This document shows positions 8,953 through 19,600 of a DNA stretch of 64,000 nucleotides, one piece after another; the first letter of the stretch is position 1; every line of letters starts with the position of its first letter. A program made the translations under genes and the position numbers. The notes under the pieces are model-generated. The model made no database searches. It was not told the DNA's origin and worked only from the letters and a program-made list of their open reading frames with translations. The stretch is from Nitrospirae bacterium YQR-1 (GTDB lineage: Bacteria > Nitrospirota > Thermodesulfovibrionia > Thermodesulfovibrionales > Magnetobacteriaceae). The stretch is from assembly GCA_039908095.1 (NCBI GenBank), contig JAMOBJ010000018.1, positions 1 to 64,000 on the forward strand, given 5' to 3'.

Positions 8953-9696
8953 TTATGATACACTCATTCCGCCGTCAACGGCAATTACCTGTCCGGTTAT
9001 ATATGAGGCCGCCTCTGAGGCTAAAAACACTACAATACCGGCAACATCGGCAGGCGCACCGAATCTGCCCGCCGGAATTGAATTCAGAATCTGCTCCGCC
9101 GCCCTTTTCCTGACCCTTGCACTCATGTCGGTTTCTATCATACCGGGTAGTATGGCATTTACGGTTATCCCTTTAGGTGCAAGTTCAACGGCACAGGCTT
9201 TTGTAAAGGATATTACCCCGCCCTTGGAAGCTGCATAGTTGCACTGTCCCCTTGAGCACTTTATTGCCGAAACAGACGATATATTTATAATTGCTCCCTT
9301 ATGCTTTCCCATCATGATTTCCGAGGCAAACTTAGTACAATGAAAGGTGCCCTTAAGGTTTACGTCCAACACCTTATCCCAGTCGGAGGGTTCCATCGCC
9401 ATAAGCAGGGTATCTTTAATAATCCCCGCATTATTAACTAAAATATCGGGGCCCTTATATGTCTTTGCAACCTCTTTAAACATGGCCTCCACCTCTTTGT
9501 AGTTTGACACATCAGCCCGGATAATTTCGGCCTGAGGCGAGAGCTCCTCTTTTAGAGACTCGGCACTCTCAGCCGATTTAGCATAGTTAATCACGACAAA
9601 GGCTCCGGAGTTCTTGAGGCCTGTGCAAATCTGCCGCCCTATACCCCTTCCACCACCTGTGACAAGAGCCACTTTTCCGCTTAAATCAGTTTTCAT
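8953..9696 (-). CDS. fabG: 3-oxoacyl-ACP reductase (FabG/ApeQ-like)
   Basis: A 247-residue short-chain dehydrogenase that reduces 3-ketoacyl-ACP with NADPH. The Rossmann motif TGGGRGIG (residues 14-21), NNAG, and the catalytic Ser of NISSVSA with Tyr and Lys of YAASKGG are all present, and the C terminus reads GQVIAVDGGMSVS as in canonical FabG. It sits in the middle of the cluster between the two active ketosynthase modules. Sequence alone does not separate a primary fatty acid role from a cluster-specific one. Confidence 0.9.
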   Translation of the reverse strand: MKTDLSGKVALVTGGGRGIGRQICTGLKNSGAFVVINYAKSAESAESLKEELSPQAEIIRADVSNYKEVEAMFKEVAKTYKGPDILVNNAGIIKDTLLMAMEPSDWDKVLDVNLKGTFHCTKFASEIMMGKHKGAIINISSVSAIKCSRGQCNYAASKGGVISFTKACAVELAPKGITVNAILPGMIETDMSARVRKRAAEQILNSIPAGRFGAPADVAGIVVFLASEAASYITGQVIAVDGGMSVS

Positions 9697-9739
9697 ATCA
9701 CTTTTTCAGATACCTGTTTATATTTTTAACAATCAGCCT

Positions 9740-11038
9740 TTATACTAACCTATCATGATACTTCTTTACAACAACAGAGGCATTTTGTCCGCCAAAGCCA
9801 AAAGAATTGGAAAGAGCGGCTCTTACCGTTTTTGTACGTTTCACATTTGGCACATAATCGAGGTCGCATTTTGGATCGGGATTGGTAAGATTAATCGTAG
9901 GATGAATCTCGTCATGGCGGGTGCTTAACACAGTAAAGACAAACTCAGGGCCCCCTGAGGCGGCAAGCAGATGTCCTGTCATGGACTTACTTGAGCTTAT
10001 ACAAATATCTTTAGCGTACCCTCCAAAGACTTTCTTTATGGCAAGAGTTTCCGCCGTATCGTTAAGTTTCGTACTTGTGCCGTGGGCATTTATATAGTCA
10101 ATGCCGTCAATGCCGATACCGGAGTCTCTGAGGGCCTCCGCCATAGAGGCCTCAGCACCTGCGCCCTGAGGATGAGGGGCCGTCACCTGCCATGCATCCA
10201 TAGAAGAGCCGTACCCTGCCACTTCACAGTATATTTTTGCTCCCCTGTTTTTTGCATGTTGAAGCTCCTCAAGAACCACCATCCCTGAGCCCTCACCCAT
10301 AACAAGGCCGGAGCGTTTTTTGTCAAAAGGCCTGCACAACAGCTCCGGTTTCTCTGCGGCTACTGAGGCGGCCCCCAGAAGCACAAAAAAGACAAGCCCC
10401 ACGGGGTTTATCATGGAATCCGCCCCACCCGCCACTATCACATCCTGCCGCCCGTCTCTGATTATATTAAAAGCCACACCTATGGCCTGTGTGGCAGAGG
10501 CGCAGGCGGTTGTCACCGTTGCATTTACTCCGTTTAGATTAAACTTTCCGGCAATTAAAGCGGCAGCACGGCTGGAGTTATTCCTAAGCATAGACTCCGG
10601 ATGAATTTCATTTAAATTACACATATAACTTTCGTAATCAAACTTTTTATCGGCGCTAATATGGCGGTAAATATCCTCAAGCCTGTTTACCGGAGCACCT
10701 GCGGCAAGTACCGTACCGTATCGCCATCTCTTTCCGTCAAATGATAAAAGGGCGGCATCCTCCATGGCACACTTTGAGGCCCAGAGGGAAAACAACGTTC
10801 TTCTCTCCCCTGCGCGTTGAAGGTCATCCTGAAACTCTGTCTCTATGCGTTTGAAGTCCGCCTCCGAGATACCGGCTGCAGCCTGAACCGGAGACTTCTC
10901 AGCCCCCTTTAACTTAAGAGTGCCGATACCGGAAACACCACGAAGTACCTTATCCCAACACTCATAAACATCAAGGCCTAATGCCGTGGCAAGCCCAAGC
11001 CCTGTCACTACAACACGTCTTTTTTCGGCAATCTTCAC
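9740..11038 (-). CDS. Beta-ketoacyl-ACP synthase II-like (FabF/ApeR-like), active
   Basis: A 432-residue ketosynthase with a complete triad: Cys179 in TTACASATQAIG, His in NAHGTSTKLND and His in KSMTGHLLAASGG. It is the most FabF-like of the three ketosynthases here. Nine bases separate it from the upstream dehydratase and 43 from the downstream reductase. In aryl polyene systems one ketosynthase works as a homodimer and another pairs with a chain-length factor; which of the two active enzymes plays which part cannot be decided from sequence. Confidence 0.87.
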   Translation of the reverse strand: MKIAEKRRVVVTGLGLATALGLDVYECWDKVLRGVSGIGTLKLKGAEKSPVQAAAGISEADFKRIETEFQDDLQRAGERRTLFSLWASKCAMEDAALLSFDGKRWRYGTVLAAGAPVNRLEDIYRHISADKKFDYESYMCNLNEIHPESMLRNNSSRAAALIAGKFNLNGVNATVTTACASATQAIGVAFNIIRDGRQDVIVAGGADSMINPVGLVFFVLLGAASVAAEKPELLCRPFDKKRSGLVMGEGSGMVVLEELQHAKNRGAKIYCEVAGYGSSMDAWQVTAPHPQGAGAEASMAEALRDSGIGIDGIDYINAHGTSTKLNDTAETLAIKKVFGGYAKDICISSSKSMTGHLLAASGGPEFVFTVLSTRHDEIHPTINLTNPDPKCDLDYVPNVKRTKTVRAALSNSFGFGGQNASVVVKKYHDRLV

Positions 11039-11047
11039 AAACGTACT

Positions 11048-11506
11048 TTAGGTCCCTTTGATTTCCCCGGGACTATATCCGCTGTAGTAACAAAACCGCT
11101 GCATTAATTCCTCTCTGTCCGTCTTATGGAAATGGCTGTAAAGGATTCTGTCTATGCGGGCTATCTCCGTGCCATTGTGATACACACAGGCACGTCCCAT
11201 GGAATCTCTCTCAGAGGTTGACACTATAGTGCCGCATATGTCAACACTTATCCCGGGACGGATATTGAATGGAACCCTGACACCTTCCACCAGACTCAGC
11301 ACGGCGGTAAGGTTAAAATCGTTGGAATATATAATTAACCAGCCAAGCAGTTGGGCCATAGCCTCCATAAAAATAACTCCCGGAATAACCGCCCTTTTAG
11401 AAAAATGCCCTCTTAAGAATTCCTCCGAAAGCGAGAACGTTTTTACTCCAACTATTTCCTTGCCCTTTACAATATTTGAAACACTGTCATAGTATAAAAA
11501 TCTCAC
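11048..11506 (-). CDS. Second FabZ-like dehydratase
   Basis: A 152-residue hotdog protein starting at GTG, with its start overlapping the stop of the upstream ketosynthase-like gene (GTGA). The catalytic region reads RGHFSKRAVIPGVIFMEAM, keeping the histidine and the glutamate of the FabZ site, while the rest is diverged from the other dehydratase in the cluster. Its role is dehydration of hydroxyacyl-ACP intermediates, possibly as a heteromer with the 8089-8541 product (by analogy with the aryl polyene dehydratase pair). Confidence 0.78.
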   Translation of the reverse strand: MRFLYYDSVSNIVKGKEIVGVKTFSLSEEFLRGHFSKRAVIPGVIFMEAMAQLLGWLIIYSNDFNLTAVLSLVEGVRVPFNIRPGISVDICGTIVSTSERDSMGRACVYHNGTEIARIDRILYSHFHKTDREELMQRFCYYSGYSPGEIKGT

Positions 11507-12759
11507 TGTAACCTCTGCACTACAACTGATGAGGCATGTCCCTCATAACTGAGAGAATTTATAAGGACGTTATTAATTTTAGCCTTAACCGGTGTATCCA
11601 CCACAATATTAAACTCTGCTTTGTTATCAACAGGTGTTGAGGAAACCGATGGGGGAATCAGGCCGTGTTTAATCATAGAGTCCGCCACAATTATATTAAC
11701 AACGGGGGCGGCGGCAAGTGTGTTGCCAATGGCGCCGGTTGTTGCAGTAACGAGTAGTTTGCCGCAGCGGGAAAAGACGGCATTAATTGCCTCAATCTCA
11801 TTAGTGTCCGAGGCTGTGCCGTCAGCATAAGCAATAAGTACATCTATGTCATCGGGGTATATGCCACAGTGGTTAATGGCTGCCTCCATGGAATGAGAGA
11901 TGGCCTCTGTGGTTGGAAAAGCTCTGCCCTTATTGCAATCGAATGCAAAACCCCAGCCTGCTATTGATGAAACCGGAGACATTCCGCGCTCTTTGGCAAA
12001 AGAGCAGAGCTCCATTGTAATAAATGCTCCGGCCTCTCCTAACACTGTTCCGGCTCTGTTTTGAGAAAACGGCCTCAGCTCATTGTCCTTAGTGAGAATG
12101 TCAAAATAACGGGCTCTGATTAAACTCTGAGGATTGACCTTCTCAGAAATTCCACCTGCTATCACAGCCGTTGACTTACCGCCAAGCAAAGATGAGGCTC
12201 CCTCCGATATGGCATAAACAGCAGATTCCCCGTGTGGTGAAAACACAGTGTTATCTCCCTTTAGACCAAGCCGTATGGAACTCTGGCAAAAAGCTATGTT
12301 ATTGAGCATGGACAGCGGCCAAAGAGGAAATATCTCTCTGTAGCCATTGGTGAAAAAAGTATCATAACTAAACTCATGGTTGTGTGACTTTAAAACCGCT
12401 TGCAGGAGGTCTGCGATTTCGTAGTCAACCATTCCAATCCCTGCATAAAAAGCAATTTTGTCTGCATAGAATGTATCAATGCCAAACCCCGCCGCTTTGA
12501 AAGCTGCAATTGCGCTTTCCATAAGCAGGTAGGAGTGAGTGTCCATAATTCTTACATTTTTCTGTGAGATACCAAGGGATGAGGCATCAAGGCACGGTGC
12601 TTGGGCTGAGGGAATCATCTCCATACCCTCAGCCACATACCCCACTGTTTTGCCTATACCACATTTTCCACTTACAAGAGCGCTGTAGAGCTCATCAGTG
12701 CTTCGGCCCAGCGAACAAGTAACTCCGGCACCGGTTATCGCTATAGCGTCATCCCTCAT
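11503..12759 (-). CDS. Ketosynthase-like chain-length factor (catalytically dead)
   Basis: A 418-residue thiolase-fold protein aligned throughout with FabF-type ketosynthases but with the active site erased. The nucleophile position carries His176 (FSPHGESAVYAI in place of TACASG). The first histidine region reads IAYADGTASDTNE instead of NAHGTST, and the second reads TGAIGNTLAAAP instead of TGHLLAAAG. This is the pattern of KS-beta/chain-length factors, which dimerise with an active ketosynthase and shape its product tunnel. It is the first gene of the cluster, so it would be made together with its partner. A degenerate paralogue with another role is possible but less likely. Confidence 0.78.
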   Translation of the reverse strand: MRDDAIAITGAGVTCSLGRSTDELYSALVSGKCGIGKTVGYVAEGMEMIPSAQAPCLDASSLGISQKNVRIMDTHSYLLMESAIAAFKAAGFGIDTFYADKIAFYAGIGMVDYEIADLLQAVLKSHNHEFSYDTFFTNGYREIFPLWPLSMLNNIAFCQSSIRLGLKGDNTVFSPHGESAVYAISEGASSLLGGKSTAVIAGGISEKVNPQSLIRARYFDILTKDNELRPFSQNRAGTVLGEAGAFITMELCSFAKERGMSPVSSIAGWGFAFDCNKGRAFPTTEAISHSMEAAINHCGIYPDDIDVLIAYADGTASDTNEIEAINAVFSRCGKLLVTATTGAIGNTLAAAPVVNIIVADSMIKHGLIPPSVSSTPVDNKAEFNIVVDTPVKAKINNVLINSLSYEGHASSVVVQRLQ

Positions 12760-12772
12760 AAGTACAGCTTAG

Positions 12773-13135
12773 CTACGGAGCCGGCACCCATGGACGCGGC
12801 GGAAACCCTGCACGGGGCACAACCCAAAAAGGCACCGGAAACCACGGGACCCACACAACAGTCTCAACAACTGCAACGCGGGGAGCTGCATAACGGCGTT
12901 TCTTAGGGGGCGGCGGCGGATAATAACCCGGTGGCTCAGGTACCGGTAAATCCGGCGCTACATAGTAACGCCTGGGCGGCGGATAATGCGCCGGTGGTCC
13001 CGGGGGCGGTGCCCAGTACGGCGGCGGCGCTGCCGGGGGCGGATACGGAGGCGGAAATGCCTCTGCCACCGTGCTTAACAACATAGTGATTAACACTGCC
13101 GCCGTTACAAAAACTGTTATCTTCTTTAACATCAT
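12773..13135 (-). CDS. Proline-rich secreted or surface protein
   Basis: About 120 residues: a Lys-Lys signal peptide with a hydrophobic run ending near AEA, then a low-complexity region dominated by Pro, Tyr and Trp (repeated PPPYPPP, PPPGPPAHYPPP and YYPPPPP), then a tail VVWVPWFPVPFWVVP. No catalytic domain. The start at 13135 is preferred because the GAGGAGG ribosome site is nine bases upstream of it but only three from the first ATG at 13141. It lies between the cyclase pair and the polyketide cluster on the same strand, 13 bases before the cluster, so it could be its first gene. Function unknown; a periplasmic spacer or wall-associated protein is a guess. Confidence 0.65.
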   Translation of the reverse strand: MMLKKITVFVTAAVLITMLLSTVAEAFPPPYPPPAAPPPYWAPPPGPPAHYPPPRRYYVAPDLPVPEPPGYYPPPPPKKRRYAAPRVAVVETVVWVPWFPVPFWVVPRAGFPPRPWVPAP

Positions 13136-13212
13136 CTCCATACACCTCCTCTTTACAGGCGCTGTGATTATATTTTAAACCGCCTAAGTTAAATAGTCAA
13201 GCAAATACTGCA

Positions 13213-16200
13213 TCATCCCTCCTGCCATAGACCTTGCCATGTGGAATCAGGGGGGGAAATCAGTAGCTGTTTGATAGTGTTTAGATATTTGACACTTGGG
13301 CCGTCTTGCGGGTCTATTGAGAGACAGAGATTGAAATTCTTTGCAGCCTCGTGCCAATTCCTGTTGTAGTAGTGTTGCTGAGCGGCGGTGAATAGCTGTA
13401 ACAGTTCTTTTTTCCTTTCATCAACCGTACACAAGTTAGACATCAGTTGGTGGAAGTTCTCAGGGTGCTTTTTCAGTTTTAATGTAAATTGTTTAAGGCG
13501 TTCATTTATCCTGCGTTCTTTAGTTTTCATTTCAAGTGTTATTGCTCCGGTCTCTGTGTTGCCGGAGGGTTTAGTCAGCAGTTCCTTCAGATGGTTTGAA
13601 AGCTCAGTTGCAATATGGTCGCCCGCTTCAGCAAACAGAATTCTTTTTTCAACAGATTGCAGCTTTTTCTCAAGAATATCCACAGTGCTGTAGAGGGAAT
13701 CTGAAAGGGTACGTTCACCCCTGTCCTTTAGCTTTTTTAAATAAGGGGCTGCTATCATAACATTTTTACGCATTTCGGAAATTTTTTCTTTCCATGCAGC
13801 CGTTGTGCTTGTTTCAGTTTGTACAGAAGCGGCACCACCGTGCTCATCGTATTGTTTAATCTTCAAAAGAAGATTTCTAATATCTCTTTCAATCTCAGCC
13901 ATGTTTAGAATATCACCCAGTTTCATATACTCTACGGCATCTGTGGTAAGCTCTGAAAACAGAGTCTTAACATCAGTTAAAAACTCTGAGTCCGGCAGCT
14001 CTTTTTTAGAGAAATAATCATGATAGCCTATAACTTTCTCCGGCCTCATTTTACTTAATGAATTAAAAATAAGTTCAGGGATTGGCTTACTTTTCCAGTA
14101 CTCAAGGAATCTCTCCCGCTTCCAGCCGGCAACCTCATATATCCCCACAGGCGCCCCTCCATGCCCTCTCTCAAGCACTCCCAGATAACGTGCCTCGACA
14201 TATTCCTTTACGAGTTCAAAGGTGCTCTGTGACATCATAATCCATGTATCAAAAATCTTATTGGCAGGCTCAAGCTCCTCGGCAACAGTGACGGCATCCC
14301 CCATGGCAGTATATTGCATGTGATTGTATGAACCCATGTTGCCTGCGGATATATCCCCGGAGTTTATACCCATTCGGGCGGTTATCTTCACTCCGTACTT
14401 TATGGCTATCATGCGCTGAATGACTTTTAACTCCTCCTGGCTGTAAAGAGCCGAGTAGCAGCACTTCCATGCGTGGTCCTCATCGGTAAGGGGAATGCCG
14501 AAGTCAGCCTTTATAGCATCTCCCTCATACTTATCCACGTAGCCGTTGTAGGACATTATAATATTGCTCATCGGAGTGAGATAGATATTAAGAATATCGG
14601 CAAGCTCACGGCTTGTTACGCCCTCAGATATAGTAGTAAAGCCGGATACATCGGAAGAGAACATTGTTGCGTGCTTTTTCTCACCACCCAGATTAAATTT
14701 TTCAGGGTTTTTCTCAATCAGTTTTAACACTTCGGGTGATACCATGGTAGAGAACATTTTGCGGATTTTTTGACGCTCCATTCTTTCCCTTATATACCTG
14801 TAGAGCACCCCTGAGAGGAAGGTAAGCACAATAGCGACAGTTGTTTGAAATATAGGCAGGAGTAAACCTTTCATGGTAAAAAGGTACCAGTCAACAGCAG
14901 CACAACCTGCGGTAACAGCCAGTGCTATCGGGCCGCTTCTAAGCGGACTGAAAAACATGACTACCGTCAGCACTACTATTACCAATATGAAATTCAGAGA
15001 ATATTTAAGCCACAGAGGGCAGTCTGTCAAAAACCGGCCGGTCATAATCGTGTTTAGTACATTTGGCATAAGATCAAGCATTGGGTGGCGCCACATAAAA
15101 GGGGTTGGATTCATTGCGGCCAAAGCAGTGGCAGTCAGGCCGTAAAATACTATTTTATCTCTAAAAAAAACCGGTGATATGACTGTGTGTTTTCCATTGA
15201 TGTCATTCACAGGTATATGAAAATACAGGGGTCTTACGCTGAAGACATCATTTCTTCCAATATGATAAACCATTATGTTATAGGATTCAGCTAAACTCAT
15301 TGATTCAACATCGCTATCAGTAAAAGACAGCTCTGTAATAACGTCATCAAAAGAGGGGAGCACTTTATGCTCCTCATGTTTTTTTACAATATGATTGTTA
15401 AATTTAATTTGTTTAGCTATAGAGAGCCACAAATCATCATCAGGGTCACCTCCCATTGCCTTAATGGCGCCTGTTATCGACATGCTGTTATCAACAATAT
15501 TTTGTTCGATTAAAAAGGCTGTAAAGACACGGCCTATAATATTATCTACCTCATCTTTTGTTAAATAAGGAATCTCAGCGAGTTCTGTTTCCAGTTTTTG
15601 CACTGCCTCATCGTCAATAAAGGTAAATTTCATTAATTCCTTTTTTGCGTTATGAAAAGCGGCAAAAAATGAGACCACCTTGAAGGGCAGACGCATAAAC
15701 GAATCTTTGTTGCCGCCGGCCCAGTTGATATTCATTCGGCCTTCCTTATCAACAGGAATCTTTATAGATGATTGTTCTCCTTTAAGTTCTATATAGTTAC
15801 TGTTTTCTGTGTTAACATCCTTCATGTTTAAAAGCTTACGTGCAAGGTTAAGCGGGAGCGATTCGTAGAGCATATATGGGTAGTAGGCAAGCAGTGGATA
15901 CTTTCTGACTACTCCGTCATTAGAAATCAGGATTTGGTTAAAACCGCCGCCTTCCATACTTTTCATGATAATTTCCTTAGGGGTCAGTATGCCGGTAGCT
16001 AACGGGAAGTTCCCCTGATTGCCTTTAATGCCGATTTTTTGAGAGAGAAGCTCCAACCGCTTTTTTTCAACCTCTGTTGCCCGTGCTTTGTTTTTTAAGG
16101 AGCTGACGAAACCATGTTTTTCATCAAACTCAGGAATGTTGAAATGTATGTCTATGTAGGCATTGCCGTTTTTCTTTATACTGTCAAGCAGGTACGATTC

Positions 16201-16626
16201 ATAATCGGGCATTGCGGAATTTATATCTTTTTTCTCATAAGCGCTACGGATTCTATTTTTTACACCTTCTACAGCACCACGGTCAATGTCGTTATTACTG
16301 TCTTGTGAGAAATCAATGCCTGTAAAAACAATCCCCTGAACACCGTAGTTAGTAAGAAAATTCACAATATCGCCGTGGATGTTCCATGGCCACGGCCACC
16401 GCCCTGTAACATCTAAGGCCCCATCGTCAATATCAATGCTTATAATGTCGGGATTTATTTTAATCTTAGGCCGTAACTGAAATTTTACATTTAAAATCTT
16501 ATATTCAACAGGATCAAATGTGCCCAGCCACGTCAGCAGTGTCAAAGCCATGGAAACTAAAAGTCCAAGGGCTGCCGGCATAACCATCTTTCCGTACTTT
16601 TGAGCTGATAATAATATCTTTTTCAT
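13213..16626 (-). CDS. CHASE2 class III nucleotidyl cyclase, metal-site half (lacks transition-state Asn/Arg)
   Basis: A 1137-residue protein: one N-terminal membrane segment, a large periplasmic CHASE2 sensor with a long helical insert (to about residue 530), three membrane segments, a class III cyclase domain (about 640-830) and a long C-terminal coiled-coil/TPR-like tail ending PDSTWQG. The metal-binding aspartates are Asp659 (FSSDVSGF) and Asp703 (YEGDAIKADFG), 44 residues apart as in classical cyclases, and Lys699 is kept. The catalytic Asn and Arg of the VNxxxR motif are replaced by Thr780 and Glu784 (GDAVTVAEELE). The start at 16626 follows the upstream cyclase stop by one base; the longer frame overlaps that gene. 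Probably inactive alone and active only with the product of 16628-20095. Confidence 0.85.
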   Translation of the reverse strand: MKKILLSAQKYGKMVMPAALGLLVSMALTLLTWLGTFDPVEYKILNVKFQLRPKIKINPDIISIDIDDGALDVTGRWPWPWNIHGDIVNFLTNYGVQGIVFTGIDFSQDSNNDIDRGAVEGVKNRIRSAYEKKDINSAMPDYESYLLDSIKKNGNAYIDIHFNIPEFDEKHGFVSSLKNKARATEVEKKRLELLSQKIGIKGNQGNFPLATGILTPKEIIMKSMEGGGFNQILISNDGVVRKYPLLAYYPYMLYESLPLNLARKLLNMKDVNTENSNYIELKGEQSSIKIPVDKEGRMNINWAGGNKDSFMRLPFKVVSFFAAFHNAKKELMKFTFIDDEAVQKLETELAEIPYLTKDEVDNIIGRVFTAFLIEQNIVDNSMSITGAIKAMGGDPDDDLWLSIAKQIKFNNHIVKKHEEHKVLPSFDDVITELSFTDSDVESMSLAESYNIMVYHIGRNDVFSVRPLYFHIPVNDINGKHTVISPVFFRDKIVFYGLTATALAAMNPTPFMWRHPMLDLMPNVLNTIMTGRFLTDCPLWLKYSLNFILVIVVLTVVMFFSPLRSGPIALAVTAGCAAVDWYLFTMKGLLLPIFQTTVAIVLTFLSGVLYRYIRERMERQKIRKMFSTMVSPEVLKLIEKNPEKFNLGGEKKHATMFSSDVSGFTTISEGVTSRELADILNIYLTPMSNIIMSYNGYVDKYEGDAIKADFGIPLTDEDHAWKCCYSALYSQEELKVIQRMIAIKYGVKITARMGINSGDISAGNMGSYNHMQYTAMGDAVTVAEELEPANKIFDTWIMMSQSTFELVKEYVEARYLGVLERGHGGAPVGIYEVAGWKRERFLEYWKSKPIPELIFNSLSKMRPEKVIGYHDYFSKKELPDSEFLTDVKTLFSELTTDAVEYMKLGDILNMAEIERDIRNLLLKIKQYDEHGGAASVQTETSTTAAWKEKISEMRKNVMIAAPYLKKLKDRGERTLSDSLYSTVDILEKKLQSVEKRILFAEAGDHIATELSNHLKELLTKPSGNTETGAITLEMKTKERRINERLKQFTLKLKKHPENFHQLMSNLCTVDERKKELLQLFTAAQQHYYNRNWHEAAKNFNLCLSIDPQDGPSVKYLNTIKQLLISPPDSTWQGLWQEG

Positions 16627-16627
16627 T

Positions 16628-19600
16628 TTATTTTTTCGTCTGAATAAATTCACCCTGCCATGATGACGGAGGCGGGAATTCTTTAAATGATTCGATTCGT
16701 TTAATAAACGACCGGCTTGGCGGGTCTTCAGCCAGCTCCGCCTCAGAGAGCATAAACATCTCTGTAGCCTCATTCCATTTTCTTTGGAAGTACAACTGCA
16801 ACCCCGCCTCATAGTGCACTTTGGACTTTAATGCCTCAGGTGAGGGACTGCCAAGATGGGCTGCCATCTCATGGTATGCTTCAGGTTTCAGTTGAAGATT
16901 ATTGTAAAAAGCCTCCACAATGGTTCTCAGCTTTGCCTGCCCCTCAATTAGTGACATGTTGAGTTTTTGACGCCGCCCCTCAAGAGCCCCTTTTACACCT
17001 TGCTGCATAAAGCTTTCCACATCGGCAATACACTCCGCCACAATTTCACCGCCGGAATGTTCTTTTAAATTAAACCGGTTTTGGAACATCCTGGTTTTTG
17101 TAAACAAACTGTCACATTCTAATGAGAGTTCATCGAGAGTGTTGCTATCTGCATGGTTTATCCCTGCAGGGTCTGAGATTATATTTATTATACCGCTTAA
17201 CTCGGCAACTATTCCGGAGAGCACATCGTCATCAGCCGGATGCGGTTTAAACCCTCTATTGAAAAGTTTTGTCATCTTGTGCCTTATTGATTTAAGGGCA
17301 ATCTCTATGTTCAGAAATTCAATTTCCCATTCCAGCACCAGAATATCAGCGGCTAAAGGCATGTTAGTGTCAAAAAAACCAAAGATGTCGTTAGCCGTTT
17401 CAAAGCCGGTTTTTTCAAAGCGTTCTTTCCATACCTCCCTGTAGCAAAAAAACTTCTCAGGTGAGCATCTCAACCATAGGTATTTTACAAATTGCGGCAC
17501 AGGTTTTGATTTATAAAAGTCCTTGTATGCCTCAGTAACCCATCCAAGGACTTCATAGATTGCCGTGGGTCTGGTTTTTCCTTTTAGCAGCAGTTTGTCG
17601 AGCATTCTAAGGTGCACATAGTCTTTTATCTCTGAAATCGTGTCCTCTCCGGTAAGGGCATTTTTAGCATTATAGATAAAATTAGCAGCCATAAACCTTG
17701 CTGAGACGTTAACCGAATCCCCCATGACAGTATATTGGAATTTTCTCTCAGAGCCCATATTCCCTGCCGAGACATATCCAAAATTAAACCCCATCGAGAC
17801 TGATACCGGCAAGCCGTAACGCATAAAGACAAAGCGCCTGAAAGCCTCGATGTCGAGGTTCTGTTCGACAGTGGCAAAGGCGCACTTCAGAGCACAAAGC
17901 GGGTCATCCAGAGGCACTCCGAAGTCAGCCATAATTACGTGCCCCTCGTACTTATCTATGTAGCCGTCATAGGATGTAATTATTTCGCTGTTGGGAGATA
18001 AGTATATGCTTAAAAGAGCAGGAAGTTCATCTGGAGAGACGCCTTTAATTACATCCGATATTCCTTGTATGAGGGAAAAAAACGTTGTCACCGCTTTTCT
18101 TTCACCAGTCAAAGAGAATTTGTCAGGGTTATTTTCCATCACTTTTAATACTGATGGCGATACCATTTTAGAAAATATAAGCCTCACCCTCTTTCTTTCA
18201 AAAAACGCTTCGATATACCTAAGCAACGCTACAACAAAAAACGTAGAAACGACAGCCGCCACAGGCACTATCCAGTCAAACCAATAACCTTTTGTAACCC
18301 ACAATCTATATGTTACAGCCACATAACCGGCAGCCAAAATAAGGGTGGCAGGTAAAGCCGCCTGAAGTACCAAAGCAGTGCCAAGGAGCCCAGTTATGAC
18401 AGCTAAAATTATGGTTATGGCATAAGTGTAGGCCTCAGGGACGTGTCTTAGGAAGTTGCCTGTTAAAATGGTATTTAGTGCATTTAGATGGTAAGAGACC
18501 ATCGGGGAGCTTCTTTCAAAAGGAGAGGGGTTAAGATCAATCGTGTTGGTGCCGGTAAGGCCTGTCATAAAGATTTTGTCTTTCAGGTCTGTGGGAGAAA
18601 ACGGTGTAGCCACGCCGTTTTTATTTACCGGAAGTGTTTGTGGAAAATAATAAGGGTAAATGTTTGTAAGCCTGGTGGCAAAAGTCTGCATGTTTTTAAA
18701 TATTTCAGACAGATTGGAGGCATCTTTCACATCAGGCCTGGTTTTTATAAAATCCTCTAAAGTAATGGAGGGCTTCTGTGTGAGAGCTTTCTCAATTTCA
18801 AAGGCCACTCTGATTTCCCGTATGTCTTTTTTAAGGCTGTCTTGACCATTGTAGCTCTTCAGAGTATCAAATATCGTGTTGTCGTCCTGTCCTGATTCAA
18901 TAAGTTTAGAAATAAACAGGGCATTGGTAATTTTTTTAGAGATTTTAGAGCTATCCTCAGCACTAACAAGGCTCTCCTCATTAATGGCTGCTTTTATTTT
19001 GGTTTCAAGCTCATTAAACTCCCCGGCTGCCGGTTTACCGCCCCAATTCCTTGCCTCCTCTTTTGCCTTTATGACGGCATAGTAGTACGAAATGTGTTTA
19101 AAGGGTATATGTATGAAGGTATCATTAAATTTACCACTCCAGTTGAGGAGCATCTGGGAGTGTTTATCCAGAGGGATTGTTATATCGGTACGCACTGAGT
19201 CTGTGAGGCTTTTAGCGTTTCTTAAAATTAAAGACTCACCGGGAGTGATCTTCATCTCCTCCAATTTAAAGTCTAAAACATTTGAGAGCATGGACAGTAT
19301 CAAGGGATAGGCCACCATGTTGTCGTAGTACCGGAACATTGCATAGTTTCTGACCACGGAGTCCTTATCAAGACCGGGTTGAGCAAACCCTAATCCCTTT
19401 GATGCCGTGATAAACTCAGACAGCGGCGGTATTACACTTATATCTTTAAGCAGGTAGTTTTGAAGGTTAGGAGAGCTCTGCAAAAATGTTTCTTGCAACA
19501 GGTTCAAAGAGACCTTTTGAGCGTCCGTCAGTTGTGATTTTAACTTAGTTGTTTTCAGAAGTACACTTTTTATGTCCTTAACATCGCCTCCTTTGTCATC

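Noticed and set aside
16627..16812. Longer start for the downstream cyclase
   Set aside because: Would overlap the upstream cyclase by 185 bases and add 62 residues unlike CHASE2 proteins; ATG 16626 starts right at the membrane segment.
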